Assembly: GCA_012960225.1 (NCBI GenBank)
Contig: DUBS01000004.1
Location: 26,642 to 90,641, forward strand
DNA from: Gemmatimonadota bacterium
GTDB lineage: Bacteria > Gemmatimonadota > Gemmatimonadetes > Longimicrobiales > Gaopeijiaceae
Length of the DNA stretch: 64,000 nt
Direction of reading: 5' to 3'
This document shows, piece after piece, positions 9,106-19,538 of this stretch (its first letter is position 1; each line of letters starts with the position of its first letter). The notes under the pieces were generated by a model. It was not told the DNA's origin and did no database searches. It saw only the letters and a list, made by a program, of their open reading frames with translations. The position numbers and the translations under genes are program-made.

Positions 9106-10415
9106 TGCATCCTCCTCAACCGGGCCGCGAACGATCCATCTCGCCCATCCTTGTCAGGGTGCACGCAAAGATAGCCGCTCTCATCCAAGAATTCTCCATC
9201 TACTGTGTCACTCGGTTCTAGCTCGAAACCAGAATTCCTTAAGAGAAAGCCCTCCACCAACTCATGGTTTTCTTCTGGCTCAAGAGTACAGGTGGAGTAA
9301 ATAAGCAGCCCACCCACACGGAGGAGGGGTGCTGCAGAATCCAACAGTCGATCTTGGACCCTAGTGATCTTGGATACTGAATCTGGGCTGAGACGCCAGC
9401 GTATATCGGGATGGCGCGCAAGAGTACCCGTACCTGTGCATGGCACATCCAGTAAGATTGCATCTGCCGATTTGATCGGTGGATTATGTGCATCAGCAAC
9501 GACACAATTAACCTGAACACCTGTCCTCTTAGCATTCTCTTGAACCATACGCATCCGTGACTCCGAGCAGTCTGCAGCTAAAGTAGACCGAACCCCTGTG
9601 GCAATTGTGAGAGCCTTGCCACCAGGTGCCGCACATAAATCAGCAACTTCCATGCCTGGTGATATATTTGCATAGCATGTCACAAGATGTGAAGCTGGAT
9701 CCTGAATGACTGCTTCAGGGAATGCGACCAACGCAGCTGCCGGACTTGAAGACCGTCTCAACCTCAAGCATTCAGTTCCATAGCCCACAGGATCTCCATC
9801 CAGTCCGGCCATCCTCAAGGTTTTTAGGGCCTCTTCTGCTCGTGCATGGAGAGGAGTTAAACAGGCTAACGGACGAGTGTTGTTAGCTTCAATGAGATCG
9901 AAAACCTTCTGGGTACCCCATCTCTTGAGCCAACGGTCGACCATCCACCTTGGGTGAGATCCCCATGTCGTAAAGAATCCTACTGGATCAGAATCAAGAT
10001 CTGGGAATTCCGCCGTATCAGCCCCTGCTGCAGCCAACCTTCGCAACACAGCGTTCACAAGTCCAGCTGCGCCTTTCCCCGCTAGTGCGCGTATCTGAGC
10101 TACTGCCTCTGAGACTGCCGCGTAGTCAGGCACCGAATGCATATAAAGCAACTGGTAGGCAGCAAGCCTTAGGACTTCTCGTACGTTCGGATCGAGGGTG
10201 TCCACACCCCTGTGCACATGAGGTGAAAGTAGATAATCAAGTCGACTTTGAAGTCTCGTCACACCATAGGAGAGTTCGTGAGCGAACGCTCGCTCTCGAG
10301 CTTCCACACCTTGGATGCATGACCCCAGAGCTCTGTCGAGCCGACGTCCGCGCTCAACTTGTTCGCGTATTTTGAAGGCGGTCCGTCGGCCAAGGCTGCA
10401 CCCGTCTCTTGTCAC
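9102..10415 (-). CDS. rsmB: 16S rRNA (cytosine-967-C5)-methyltransferase
   Basis: 437 residues. The N-terminal NusB-like RNA-binding domain covers about 1-135 (RRLDRALGSC, LSYGVTRLQSRLDYLL). The C-terminal Rossmann methyltransferase shows the SAM motif DLCAAPGGKALTIA near 259-272, the catalytic-loop cysteine in DVPCTGTGTLARHP near 325-338 and YSTCTLEPEEN near 373-383. It methylates C967 of 16S rRNA in the ribosomal decoding region. The gene starts three bases after the thiG stop. The def-fmt-rsmB neighbourhood is common in bacteria; here three thiamine genes separate fmt from rsmB. Confidence 0.94.
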   Translation of the reverse strand: MTRDGCSLGRRTAFKIREQVERGRRLDRALGSCIQGVEARERAFAHELSYGVTRLQSRLDYLLSPHVHRGVDTLDPNVREVLRLAAYQLLYMHSVPDYAAVSEAVAQIRALAGKGAAGLVNAVLRRLAAAGADTAEFPDLDSDPVGFFTTWGSHPRWMVDRWLKRWGTQKVFDLIEANNTRPLACLTPLHARAEEALKTLRMAGLDGDPVGYGTECLRLRRSSSPAAALVAFPEAVIQDPASHLVTCYANISPGMEVADLCAAPGGKALTIATGVRSTLAADCSESRMRMVQENAKRTGVQVNCVVADAHNPPIKSADAILLDVPCTGTGTLARHPDIRWRLSPDSVSKITRVQDRLLDSAAPLLRVGGLLIYSTCTLEPEENHELVEGFLLRNSGFELEPSDTVDGEFLDESGYLCVHPDKDGRDGSFAARLRRMH

Positions 10416-10418
10416 GGT

Positions 10419-11237
10419 TCAGTCCAGCATTCCCACCTTAGGAGACGACGGAACCGCGATTTCACGAGATTTCATACGCCCAGCTAGAAAGGCAAGCCGC
10501 CCAGAAATCGTGGCAGCCTTCATCGCATGAGCCATCCTGACCGGGTCCTTGGCTGCTGCCAATGCAGTATTCATGAGGACGCCATCCACACCTTGTTCCA
10601 TGGTGAGACACGCGTCGGACGCAGTTCCTACCCCTGCGTCTACGATGATTGGGACTTCAAGCCTCCGCTTGATCTCCCTAATGAAGTAGGGATTCACAAC
10701 ACCAAGTCCACTGCCAATTGGACTTGCAAGCGGCATAACCGCGACACAACCCACATCTTCAAGTCGGAGTGCGGTAATGAGATCATCGTTGGTATATGCC
10801 ATTACCTTGAACCCTTCATCGGTAAGAATCTGCGCCGCTTCGATCGTAGCCTGAACGTCCGGTAAAAGCGTCTCATCATCACCGATGACCTCCAGCTTCA
10901 CGAACTCGTTGAAGCCAGCTGCCCGAGCCAGCCTCGCGTACCGGATTGCATCCTCGGCCGTGTGGCATCCAGCAGTATTTGCCAATAAGAAAAACTCTTC
11001 TGAGCTCAGGTGATGTAGGATTGCCTCCTCTCTTGTCCGGTCGAGATCCACACGACGCACCGCAACTGTCACCATCTCGGCACCACTCGCCCTAATGGCA
11101 TCAACCATGATCTGGTTCGTGGTATACTTTCCGGTACCGACAATAAGGCGTGACGTAAACTTTACTCCTGCTATTTCTAAGGGACTATCGAGTCCTTGTG
11201 ATACTTCAGCAGTTGCACCAAGGTCAGTTGTTGTCAT
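10419..11237 (-). CDS. thiG: Thiazole synthase
   Basis: 272 residues from the ATG at 11237 (MTTTDLGATAEVS). A GTG at 11252 would add five residues and overlap thiS; the G-rich stretch ahead of 11237 favours the ATG. ThiG is a TIM-barrel enzyme that builds the thiazole phosphate of thiamine from deoxyxylulose phosphate, ThiS thiocarboxylate and dehydroglycine. Seen: FTSRLIVGTGKY near the N-terminus, EFVKLEVIGDD with the Schiff-base lysine region, VMPLASPIGSGLGVVNP, VDAGVGTASDA and MNTALAAAKDPVRMAHAM. It directly follows thiS and thiE. The dehydroglycine supplier (ThiO or ThiH) and ThiF are not in the window. Confidence 0.95.
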   Translation of the reverse strand: MTTTDLGATAEVSQGLDSPLEIAGVKFTSRLIVGTGKYTTNQIMVDAIRASGAEMVTVAVRRVDLDRTREEAILHHLSSEEFFLLANTAGCHTAEDAIRYARLARAAGFNEFVKLEVIGDDETLLPDVQATIEAAQILTDEGFKVMAYTNDDLITALRLEDVGCVAVMPLASPIGSGLGVVNPYFIREIKRRLEVPIIVDAGVGTASDACLTMEQGVDGVLMNTALAAAKDPVRMAHAMKAATISGRLAFLAGRMKSREIAVPSSPKVGMLD

Positions 11238-11241
11238 CGGG

Positions 11242-11460
11242 TTAACCCCCACCTACGAAATGGACAACCTCGATCGTATCCCCTTCACGGATATCAAAAT
11301 CGGAGTATCTGTCACGGCCCAAAATCTGCTTGTTCAGCTCTACAACTACCGCCAAGGGATTGATCTCAATGGCTTCGAGTAGACTCTGGACTGTATGACC
11401 AAATGTAATGTCCCGATCCTTACCATTTAATCGGACTTGAATGTGTTCAGTGCTGCTCAA
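11242..11460 (-). CDS. thiS: Sulfur carrier protein
   Basis: 72 residues, ubiquitin fold, ending in the diagnostic VVHFVGGG, whose C-terminal Gly-Gly is adenylated and converted to a thiocarboxylate. It supplies sulfur to ThiG for thiazole formation. The N-terminus MSSTEHIQVRLNGKDRDI and the central VVVELNKQILGRDRYSDF fit the family. The start overlaps the thiE stop by four bases (ATGA) and thiG follows at once, so the three genes are probably translated together. ThiF, which would activate this protein, is encoded elsewhere or replaced. Confidence 0.93.
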   Translation of the reverse strand: MSSTEHIQVRLNGKDRDITFGHTVQSLLEAIEINPLAVVVELNKQILGRDRYSDFDIREGDTIEVVHFVGGG

Positions 11461-12104
11461 CTGTGTTCTCCTTCGCCTAAATTGAGTTCAGAAAGATAAG
11501 CACGAACCGCATCACGTGGATTCTCAGCATTCCAGACCCCCCGTATGACAGCAACCCCCTTGGCGCCTGCGGCTAAGACACTACCGACTCGCTCCGGGGT
11601 GATGCCACCAATACCCAAGAGCGGCATGTCCCCAGCCACAGGGCACACCCTCAACATGAGAGATACACCCTCTGGCTCTATGCCATCATGACTGGGTGTC
11701 ATGAAAAGTGTGCCCACAAACGCGTAATCTGCACCCTCTTCTTTTGCGATAGCAGATTCGCTCTCATCATGAACGGAGGCGCCAACCGTTAAATCGCGCC
11801 CAACAAGTCGACGTACAGCGTAGACGGGGAGAGATCTCTGCCCTAAATGCACGCCGTCAGCCGCTGTGGTCAACGCGATGTCCAAACGGTCATTCAGAAA
11901 GAGACTTCCACCTGTTGCGTCCGCTATTGGGCGTATTTTTGTGACCAATTCGTGAATCTTGCGCCCGTTCGTAGACGGACCACGAATATGCACGGCCACA
12001 TCTGGACCTCCCGTTTCGAACACGGTTTTCATGACTCCTGTGATGTTCTGGCGTGCAAGTACACCATCGTCGGTCACCAAGTGCAAGTATGGGATCTTCT
12101 TCAC
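11457..12104 (-). CDS. thiE: Thiamine-phosphate synthase
   Basis: 215 residues, TIM-barrel. ThiE joins HMP pyrophosphate and thiazole phosphate to give thiamine phosphate. Recognisable parts are LHLVTDDGVLARQ at the N-terminus, VAVHIRGPSTNGRKI, LFLNDRLDIALTTAADGVHLG near 88-108, VGASVHDESESA, ADYAFVGTLFMTPSHDG and the phosphate-binding LLGIGGITPERV near 163. It overlaps fmt by four bases on one side and thiS by four on the other. No TPP riboswitch is visible before it, in contrast to thiC at 40 kb. Confidence 0.93.
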   Translation of the reverse strand: MKKIPYLHLVTDDGVLARQNITGVMKTVFETGGPDVAVHIRGPSTNGRKIHELVTKIRPIADATGGSLFLNDRLDIALTTAADGVHLGQRSLPVYAVRRLVGRDLTVGASVHDESESAIAKEEGADYAFVGTLFMTPSHDGIEPEGVSLMLRVCPVAGDMPLLGIGGITPERVGSVLAAGAKGVAVIRGVWNAENPRDAVRAYLSELNLGEGEHS

Positions 12105-13066
12105 TCGAAACGCTGGCCCAGTTCAACTCCCCGCCCATTAATCCAGTCTAGTGCACTCATCCGCTGGCGACCCGCAGGCTGAACTTCCCTGACTAGTACA
12201 ACACCTGAACTCGTGGAGATCACTAGTCCCTGTTCCGGGTCAACTCCAACCACAGTACCAGGAGATGGGATTTGAAATGATGTCTGTGCGCTAGCCTGGG
12301 AAGATTCCAACTCAGGTACGAGCCTCGGCCTGAAAAATTTGATCGGCATACCGGCCAACTCCGACCACGCTCCCGGAGTGGCATCCATACCACGAATAAA
12401 GAGTGCTACCTCACTGGCTGATAAAGTCCAGTCAACTCTGGCAGTTTTGCGATCTACTTTGGGGGCATAGCTCACACCATCTTCCAACTGCTCTCTCTCA
12501 TCCGCATTACCATGAACGAGGAGCTCTAGCGCTTCTCTGAGTGCTAGAGCTCCTCGTGCAGAAAGCCTAGACATCAGTTCTGATACGCTATCCTCATCGA
12601 AGATGGGTTCAGAGAGCTGGTGGATTATCGGCCCTGCGTCCATGGCCTCAACCATGCGCATGACCGTGACTCCTGTCTGCCCGTGCCCGCGTATAATCGC
12701 CCAGTTTACAGGTGCTGCTCCTCTCAGCAGAGGAAGAAGCGAAGCATGTACGTTGATCGATCCTAGGGAGGGAAGATCCAACACTTCACGCTTCAAGATA
12801 TGCCCGTAAGCCACGACCACTGAGAGATCGGGTCTCAACCCTCTGATTTGCTCAATAAATTCCTCTCCCTGAGGACGAATAGGTGCTATCACTTCATAGC
12901 CCAAAGCAAGTGCTTCTTCCTTTACCGGTGACCTCTTGAGGCGTTGCCCACGTCCGGCAGGTCGATCGGGTTGTGTAACAACTCCCACGACTTCTGCACC
13001 ATCTTTCGCGAGCGCCTTCAGAGACGGGACCGCAAATTTAGGCGTTCCCCAGAAGAGAATTCTCAT
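12101..13066 (-). CDS. fmt: Methionyl-tRNA formyltransferase
   Basis: 321 residues. It formylates initiator methionyl-tRNA with 10-formyl-THF. Seen: MRILFWGTPKFAVPSLKAL at the N-terminus, VVGVVTQPDRPAGRG, the catalytic-domain block INVHASLLPLLRGAAPVNWA near 104-123, VMRMVEAMDAGP and the C-terminal OB-like domain from about 205. It starts ten bases after the def stop, the classical def-fmt pairing: Fmt adds the formyl group that Def later removes. Confidence 0.96.
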   Translation of the reverse strand: MRILFWGTPKFAVPSLKALAKDGAEVVGVVTQPDRPAGRGQRLKRSPVKEEALALGYEVIAPIRPQGEEFIEQIRGLRPDLSVVVAYGHILKREVLDLPSLGSINVHASLLPLLRGAAPVNWAIIRGHGQTGVTVMRMVEAMDAGPIIHQLSEPIFDEDSVSELMSRLSARGALALREALELLVHGNADEREQLEDGVSYAPKVDRKTARVDWTLSASEVALFIRGMDATPGAWSELAGMPIKFFRPRLVPELESSQASAQTSFQIPSPGTVVGVDPEQGLVISTSSGVVLVREVQPAGRQRMSALDWINGRGVELGQRFE

Positions 13067-13075
13067 CGCACTCCC

Positions 13076-13588
13076 TCAATCCTCTTCAGCTTGAATCTTT
13101 TTCCATTTTTTCATCAAGATACGGCGCTTGAGTGCGCTGACCCGGTCGACAAACAGTATACCGTCGACATGATCTATCTCATGCTGCAACACTCGCGCAA
13201 AAAGTCCATCAGCTTCCAGTTCAATCCGCCCACCATCAATACCGACCGCCTCCACCCTGATAGCCGAGAATCTCTTTATCACCTCTTCTAGTCCGGGGAT
13301 GCTCAGACAACCTTCTGGAGATTTTTCAGTGTCCGTGCTCGCCCACACGACCTTGGGGTTGATCAGAGCTAAACGGGCCTCAGGCTGTTCTTCACTTCTT
13401 AAGTCAACCACAATCACCCGCTGAGAGATTCCGATTTGGGGAGCTGCGAGACCAATACCTTCTGCATGGTACATCGTCTCGAACATATCACGTACCAGCA
13501 TCTTTAGGTCCTGATCGAACACATTTACTTCGGCCGCTGCCGTCCGAAGGATTGGGTCGCCCATTATGACGACTTGATGCAAAGCCAC
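13076..13588 (-). CDS. def: Peptide deformylase
   Basis: 170 residues. It removes the formyl group from nascent proteins. All three catalytic motifs are present: GIGLAAPQIG (44-53), EGCLSIPG (near 91-98, with the metal-ligand Cys) and QHEIDHVDG (near 134-142, with the HExxH-type His ligands and Glu). The C-terminal Lys-rich tail (KRRILMKKWKKIQ) is common in type 1 enzymes. It lies between yajC and fmt on the same strand. Confidence 0.97.
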   Translation of the reverse strand: MALHQVVIMGDPILRTAAAEVNVFDQDLKMLVRDMFETMYHAEGIGLAAPQIGISQRVIVVDLRSEEQPEARLALINPKVVWASTDTEKSPEGCLSIPGLEEVIKRFSAIRVEAVGIDGGRIELEADGLFARVLQHEIDHVDGILFVDRVSALKRRILMKKWKKIQAEED

Positions 13589-13599
13589 GAAGCGAGTCC

Positions 13600-13926
13600 T
13601 TACTCCTCTAGCGCGTTACCTTTATGATCGAGCACCGTTACGATGCAGGTGCGATCCATCGTCACCCTCGTACTTTCGCCGGTCCTTACTATGAGCTGGG
13701 TCTCCTCAGCGTGAACGACCTTCCCGATGATACCACCGGTAGTCACGATGTCGTCCCCCTTCTTGACCGAGGACAACATCATCTCGTGTCGCTCTCGTTT
13801 TTTTGCTTCGGGTCGGATCAGCATGAAGTAGAGGATTGCGACCATCAAGCCCATCATACCCATGTTGATGACCATGGAGTTTGGCCCCCGGGGAACCATC
13901 ATCAATGCATTAAAGGCAAAATTCAC
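13600..13926 (-). CDS. yajC: Preprotein translocase accessory subunit YajC
   Basis: 108 residues from a GTG at 13926. The frame is open back to 14052, but that would overlap tgt by over 100 bases; a GGAG seven bases before the GTG decides the start. One membrane helix (about 18-36, MVINMGMMGLMVAILYFML) is followed by the family signature IRPEAKKRERHEMM and a short basic domain with GDDIVTTGGIIGKV. YajC associates with SecDF-YidC at the translocon. tgt-yajC-secD-secF is the usual order, but here def and fmt follow instead of secDF. Confidence 0.88.
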   Translation of the reverse strand: MNFAFNALMMVPRGPNSMVINMGMMGLMVAILYFMLIRPEAKKRERHEMMLSSVKKGDDIVTTGGIIGKVVHAEETQLIVRTGESTRVTMDRTCIVTVLDHKGNALEE

Positions 13927-13945
13927 TGGAGATCTCCGTACTGGG

Positions 13946-15112
<1,167 letters not shown>

Positions 15113-15204
15113 CTAACCGCTGCTCGTTCGAATGCAGTCTGACCTTATTTCAGCAGCAACATCCGACACGATCGTTGACCACAGGATGAGTATAAGAAGT
15201 AAGG

Positions 15205-16302
15205 TTAATGAAGATCCACGACCGCCATAGCGTCTCCGTACGAATAGAACCTGTAACCAAACGCTATCGCCTGTTGATAGGCTGCCATCGTGTTCTCATA
15301 CCCTGCGAACGCAGCCACAAGCATCAGTAATGTAGACCGCGGAAGATGAAAATTAGTCAGCAGACAATTTACGATCTGAAAATTGAACGAGGGACGTATG
15401 AAAAGCTGTGTGGTTCCTGACCCAGGGCGAACAAGCCCTCCCTCTTGCACAGCCGATTCAAGTGTTCTGACCACGGTCGTCCCGATCGCCCAAATCCGTC
15501 TGCCTGCCATGACGGACGTATTGATCGCTTCGGCGGCCTCCTTGGATATATGATAGTGTTCCTCGTGCAATTCATGCTCTGATGGATCGTCAACCGATAC
15601 AGGGCGAAAAGTCCCAACCCCAACGTGAAGCGTCACAGCAACTCGACGGACTCCGTGTTCCTGCAGGCGTGTTAGTAAATCCTTTGTGAAATGGAGCCCG
15701 GCCGTGGGTGCCGCTATCGAACCAGGCTTACGAGCGTACACGGTCTGATATCGCTCCCGGTCCATCGGCTCATCCGACCGGCCAATGTAGGGAGGCAGGG
15801 GCATGTGGCCGTGCTTGTTGATTACATCCTCTGGTGTGAGGTCCGAGACAAGCCTGACCAACCGACCACTTTCCGGTGCCGAATCTAAGATTTCCACTGT
15901 TAGGTCAGGCGCGACGATTACCGTCCGGCCAGGCTTGAGCTTTGATCCCGGTCGTACTAGAGCTTCCCAAACATAAGGGTCACCTGAATCGTCTGATGGC
16001 CTCACGAGCAGAACTTCCGAGGGGGCTCCAGTTGATTTCCTTCCTAGTAGCCTCGCTGGCAGCACTCTGCTTTCATTGACGACAAGCACATCGCCTGGCT
16101 CGAACAACTCAACCATATCCCTACACTGCAGGTGGCGAAATTCAGGAAAGTTGTCTTCTCCCGGTGACAGAGCATCCATTGAACGCTCCACTACAAGTAG
16201 CTTACTAGCATCCCGAACTGGCATAGGGTATTTAGCCACACGTCCGGGCGGAAGTTCGTACTCGTAGTCGGATACGTGCAAACCTTCAGGCGATAACGTC
16301 AC
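15205..16302 (-). CDS. queA: S-adenosylmethionine:tRNA ribosyltransferase-isomerase
   Basis: 365 residues, starting at a GTG. QueA transfers and isomerises the ribosyl part of SAM onto preQ1-tRNA to give epoxyqueuosine. Seen: VSDYEYELPPGRVAKYP near 10-26, DVLVVNESRVLPARLLGRK near 70-88, GHMPLPPYIGRSDEPMDRER near 164-183, YQTVYARKPGSIAAPTAGLH near 184-203, LHVGVGTFRPV and LLTNFHLPRSTLLMLVAAFAG near 313. It precedes tgt, the preceding enzyme of the pathway, by about 100 bases. Confidence 0.96.
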   Translation of the reverse strand: MTLSPEGLHVSDYEYELPPGRVAKYPMPVRDASKLLVVERSMDALSPGEDNFPEFRHLQCRDMVELFEPGDVLVVNESRVLPARLLGRKSTGAPSEVLLVRPSDDSGDPYVWEALVRPGSKLKPGRTVIVAPDLTVEILDSAPESGRLVRLVSDLTPEDVINKHGHMPLPPYIGRSDEPMDRERYQTVYARKPGSIAAPTAGLHFTKDLLTRLQEHGVRRVAVTLHVGVGTFRPVSVDDPSEHELHEEHYHISKEAAEAINTSVMAGRRIWAIGTTVVRTLESAVQEGGLVRPGSGTTQLFIRPSFNFQIVNCLLTNFHLPRSTLLMLVAAFAGYENTMAAYQQAIAFGYRFYSYGDAMAVVDLH

Positions 16303-16327
16303 CGAAGCGAACTAACCAAGTCCCGTC

Positions 16328-17374
16328 TTACGACCCATCGGTAAAGAACGATTCCTGAGCATTTAGATTGCCGTCTGGGATTGTGTAACCGAAACGGCGG
16401 AATGCTCGAGGGGTCGCGACACGTCCCTGAGCAGTCCTCATCAGAAACCCCTCCATAATCAAGAAAGGCTCATAGACCTCTTCCAGGGTGGTCGAATCCT
16501 CACCCATGGCAACAGCTAACGAATTCAGTCCTACAGGTCCTCCCTCAAATTTCTCGATGAGTGTTTTGAGGACACGTGCATCCATTTCATCCAAGCCGTA
16601 CTCATCGACATCGAGCATCTTTAGTGCATCCTGCGCGACTTGCCCATCAATCTTCCCTTGGGCACGAACTTGAGCAAAGTCTCGGACCCTCTTTAGCAGT
16701 CGATTTGCTACTCGCGGAGTACCGCGAGCCCGTCTCGCCAACTCAATAGCCCCTTCTTCATCTGTCTCCACATCCAAGATCTTGGCACTCCGACGAACGA
16801 TGGTCACGAGCTCTTCAGGCGGATAAAAATTCAGTCGATGCACGATACCAAAACGGGCACGCATTGGAGCAGTCAACAATCCGAAACGAGTAGTGGCTCC
16901 TACTAGGGTGAAGGGTTCCACCTTCATCGTCATCGTTTGAGCTTTTGGCCCGTCTGAGAGGCGTATATCGACCTGCCAGTCCTCCATCGCAGGATAGAGA
17001 AATTCTTCAATGACCGGACGTAGACGGTGAATCTCATCGATGAAAAGGATGTCCCCTTCCCGCTGGTTAGTCAGAATACCAACTAAGTCGGCTGGTTTCT
17101 CGAGTATGGGGCCTGACGTCGTCTTTATGTTGACACCCATCTCCCGAGCAAGGAGCGCGGCCATAGTCGTCTTGCCAAGACCTGGAGGTCCATGGAACAG
17201 GATGTGGTCAAGAGGTTCACGCCTCTGTTTTGCAGCTTCGATCGAGATTGACAGTGCTTCCTTGACCTTACCCTGCCCGATGAACTCCTCTAGCTGTCTC
17301 GGTCGCAGAGTTGGTTCACTTGCTGAGTCTTCGGTGAGTGATTCGGGTGTTGTTATATGGGTGTGTTCAGTCAT
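16328..17374 (-). CDS. ruvB: Holliday junction branch migration ATPase
   Basis: 348 residues, AAA+ motor that drives branch migration with RuvA. Seen: [19 protein letters not shown] near 23-41, Walker [12 protein letters not shown] near 62-72, Walker [10 protein letters not shown] near 110-118, the [19 protein letters not shown] block with the arginine finger and the C-terminal winged helix ([12 protein letters not shown]). The N-terminus is slightly extended ([19 protein letters not shown]). It is separated from ruvA by 155 bases, so it may have its own promoter. Confidence 0.97.
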   Translation of the reverse strand: MTEHTHITTPESLTEDSASEPTLRPRQLEEFIGQGKVKEALSISIEAAKQRREPLDHILFHGPPGLGKTTMAALLAREMGVNIKTTSGPILEKPADLVGILTNQREGDILFIDEIHRLRPVIEEFLYPAMEDWQVDIRLSDGPKAQTMTMKVEPFTLVGATTRFGLLTAPMRARFGIVHRLNFYPPEELVTIVRRSAKILDVETDEEGAIELARRARGTPRVANRLLKRVRDFAQVRAQGKIDGQVAQDALKMLDVDEYGLDEMDARVLKTLIEKFEGGPVGLNSLAVAMGEDSTTLEEVYEPFLIMEGFLMRTAQGRVATPRAFRRFGYTIPDGNLNAQESFFTDGS

Positions 17375-17529
17375 ACGGAAATCTCCCCGAAGTCCAACAC
17401 CTCATGCAAGACATAGACCGAGCACTCAAGACCTATACACCCTAGTCGCTCTGTTACGGCATTGTAGGAATGTCCTATCAAATTAGAGGTTGCTCGACTC
17501 AAGATGCTCATAATTAAGTTGCTATAAGT

Positions 17530-18117
17530 TCAGGTAGCCGAAAGAGCTCGCCGAACCAACTCTTCAGTCGAGTCCGGAACCCCATCCTCCTCCAATACCG
17601 CGCGGACCGCGGTATCAGCCACTGAAAATGAGTAACCCAGGTTTACTAAAGCCTGCACAGCGTTTTGCGCGCCACCGGTCACGCCATCCACTACAGGGGT
17701 CACAATTGCAAGGTCTGCGACTTTATCTGCAAGATCGAGTGCGATTCTCTCTGCCTTCTTCTTTCCTATGCCGCTCACCTGCTGAAGCGCAGTGGAGTCT
17801 TTCTCGACTAGGGCCCTTGCAAGACGCTCAACCGAATAGGTTGACATCATCGAGAGAGCGAGCTTCGCACCCACCCCTGTAGCACTCAGCAGTCTCTGGA
17901 AAAGCAGTCGCTCGTGAGCGTTAGAAAACCCGTACAGAGCGATAGAATTCTCAGTCACGACCTGTAGGGTACGCAATTCAACCGAGCCACCCGGAGATGG
18001 AAGCTCCTGCAAAACCGTGATTGGGACCTCCACCTCGTAAACGACTCCTCCCGAAGTCTCGACCTCTACACATGCCGCATCTCGGGATAGGAGTTTTCCT
18101 TGAAGACGTGAGATCAT
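17530..18117 (-). CDS. ruvA: Holliday junction DNA helicase subunit
   Basis: 195 residues from the ATG at 18117 (MISRLQGKLLSRD), which overlaps the ruvC stop by four bases (ATGA); an upstream start at 18153 would add twelve residues inside ruvC. RuvA tetramers bind the four-way junction and load RuvB. Seen: the N-terminal OB domain with GGVVYEVEVPI, the helix-hairpin-helix stretches LLSATGVGAKLALSM and LQQVSGIGKKKAERIALDL, and the C-terminal domain III (AVQALVNLGYS) that contacts RuvB. Confidence 0.96.
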   Translation of the reverse strand: MISRLQGKLLSRDAACVEVETSGGVVYEVEVPITVLQELPSPGGSVELRTLQVVTENSIALYGFSNAHERLLFQRLLSATGVGAKLALSMMSTYSVERLARALVEKDSTALQQVSGIGKKKAERIALDLADKVADLAIVTPVVDGVTGGAQNAVQALVNLGYSFSVADTAVRAVLEEDGVPDSTEELVRRALSAT

Positions 18118-18629
18118 AGACAGAGCTCTCCGGGAAAGCTGCCGATTAGGCAATGGCAGAGAGCTGTTGCGACCCCGTCCGCGGCATCTGCAGGCTTCGG
18201 GGGTTCTTTGAGTTTAAGCTTCTGCTGCACCATGAAACCAACCTGGTCTTTGGTCGCATTACCACTCCCGACGACAGCTTTTTTGATCTGCCGAGGAGCG
18301 TACTCTGCAAGAGCAACCTCGTGGAGCGCCGCAGCCAATAGAATAGCCCCCCGAGCGTGTCCCAGCTTGAGAGCACTCTGGGCGTTCTTACCGTGGAAAA
18401 CATCCTCGACAGACATTACGAAAGGTTGGTGACGTACGATCAAGGCCACAATCGCTTCATAGATCTCTCGGATCCGGTCCGCGAGAACATGATTAGGTGA
18501 CGTTCGAATAACACCGCATTCTACAAGGGTAACCGCACCACCTTCCCCGCGCGCGACTAAGCCATAGCCAGTAACCGCGGTCCCAGGATCAACCCCCAAG
18601 ACCAGGACGTCGTTGGATTTCTCCGTCAC
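18114..18629 (-). CDS. ruvC: Crossover junction endodeoxyribonuclease
   Basis: 171 residues, RNase H-like Holliday junction resolvase. The acidic catalytic residues are in place: VLGVDPGTAVTGYGL (first Asp), SVEDVFHGKNAQSALKLGHA (Glu and the DNA-contacting loop), and PADAADGVATALCH (C-terminal Asp pair) near 146-159. The start is a GTG overlapping the yebC stop. The yebC-ruvC-ruvA order is conserved across many bacteria. Confidence 0.96.
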   Translation of the reverse strand: MTEKSNDVLVLGVDPGTAVTGYGLVARGEGGAVTLVECGVIRTSPNHVLADRIREIYEAIVALIVRHQPFVMSVEDVFHGKNAQSALKLGHARGAILLAAALHEVALAEYAPRQIKKAVVGSGNATKDQVGFMVQQKLKLKEPPKPADAADGVATALCHCLIGSFPGELCL

Positions 18630-19372
18630 ATCGCCTCTGCGATGATGTCCTCATCAATATCTGCATTCGAGTGAACCTTCTGCACGTCATCCAACTCCTC
18701 TAACATTTCAAGAAGCTTGAGCATCTTCTCCGCGTCCCGCCCCGTTACCGCAACTTCATTCTTAGCAATTCGAGTGAGTTCAACCGAAGTTGGCTTAATC
18801 CCTGCTTCCTTAATTCCATCCTGAACAGACACGAAATCAGCTGCTTCCGTAGTCAATATGAATTCATCCTCATCTGCAATCACATCTTCCGCACCCGCTT
18901 CTATGGCTACTTCAAATAAGGAATCCTCATCGTACTGTCCCGCATCAATCACGATTTGGCCCTTACGGTCAAATTGCCACGCAACCGAGCCGTCTGTCCC
19001 CAGGCTACCATCGTATTTAGTTAGTGCGTGACGTACCGCTGCTACAGTGCGATTTGTATTGTCCGTAAGGCACTCGATGAAAAGCGCCACCCCACCAGGC
19101 CCATAGCCTTCGTAAGCGACCTCTTCATAATTGACACCTTCGAGTTCGCCCGTGCCCTTCTTGATTGCTCGCTCGATATTCTCAGCCGGCATGCTCGCAG
19201 CCCGGGCCGTATCGACCGCAAGCCTAAGCCGGGCGTTGTAATCCGGCTCTCCTCCCCCATCTCGTGCCGCCACCGTGCTCTCACGTATGAGCTTGGTGAA
19301 AAGTGCGCCGCGTTTCGCATCATTGACGCCTTTCTTCCTCTTAATCTTTGACCACTTGTTATGGCCAGCCAC
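18626..19372 (-). CDS. YebC/PmpR-family protein
   Basis: 248 residues, close to the usual family length. The N-terminus MAGHNKWSKIKRKKGVNDAKR is diagnostic. Further conserved blocks are FTKLIRESTVAARDGG, NARLRLAVDTARAASMPAENIERAIKKGTG and YGPGGVALFIECLTDNTNRT. Family members have been described as DNA-binding regulators, and some as translation factors acting on proline-rich stalls; which role applies here cannot be told. It is first in the recombination run, directly before ruvC. No clear promoter was identified in the 166 bases upstream. Confidence 0.93.
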   Translation of the reverse strand: MAGHNKWSKIKRKKGVNDAKRGALFTKLIRESTVAARDGGGEPDYNARLRLAVDTARAASMPAENIERAIKKGTGELEGVNYEEVAYEGYGPGGVALFIECLTDNTNRTVAAVRHALTKYDGSLGTDGSVAWQFDRKGQIVIDAGQYDEDSLFEVAIEAGAEDVIADEDEFILTTEAADFVSVQDGIKEAGIKPTSVELTRIAKNEVAVTGRDAEKMLKLLEMLEELDDVQKVHSNADIDEDIIAEAM

Positions 19373-19538
19373 TAAACCTCCATTTGTTCGTTATCGCTCA
19401 TTTTCAGTCAGGCACCTGAAGGTATGTGAGCATGGACAGACGGACCAACGTTCCAGAACCTCTTTCGATCTAACACTCAAGTACATCGTGCCTGACATAG
19501 CCCAGGAACATTCAATTTACTGACCTTAACAAAAAGAG

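Noticed and set aside
19407..19496. GTCAGGCAC and GTGCCTGAC inverted repeat upstream of yebC
   Set aside because: The halves are 72 bases apart with no supporting stems between; chance pairing is likely.
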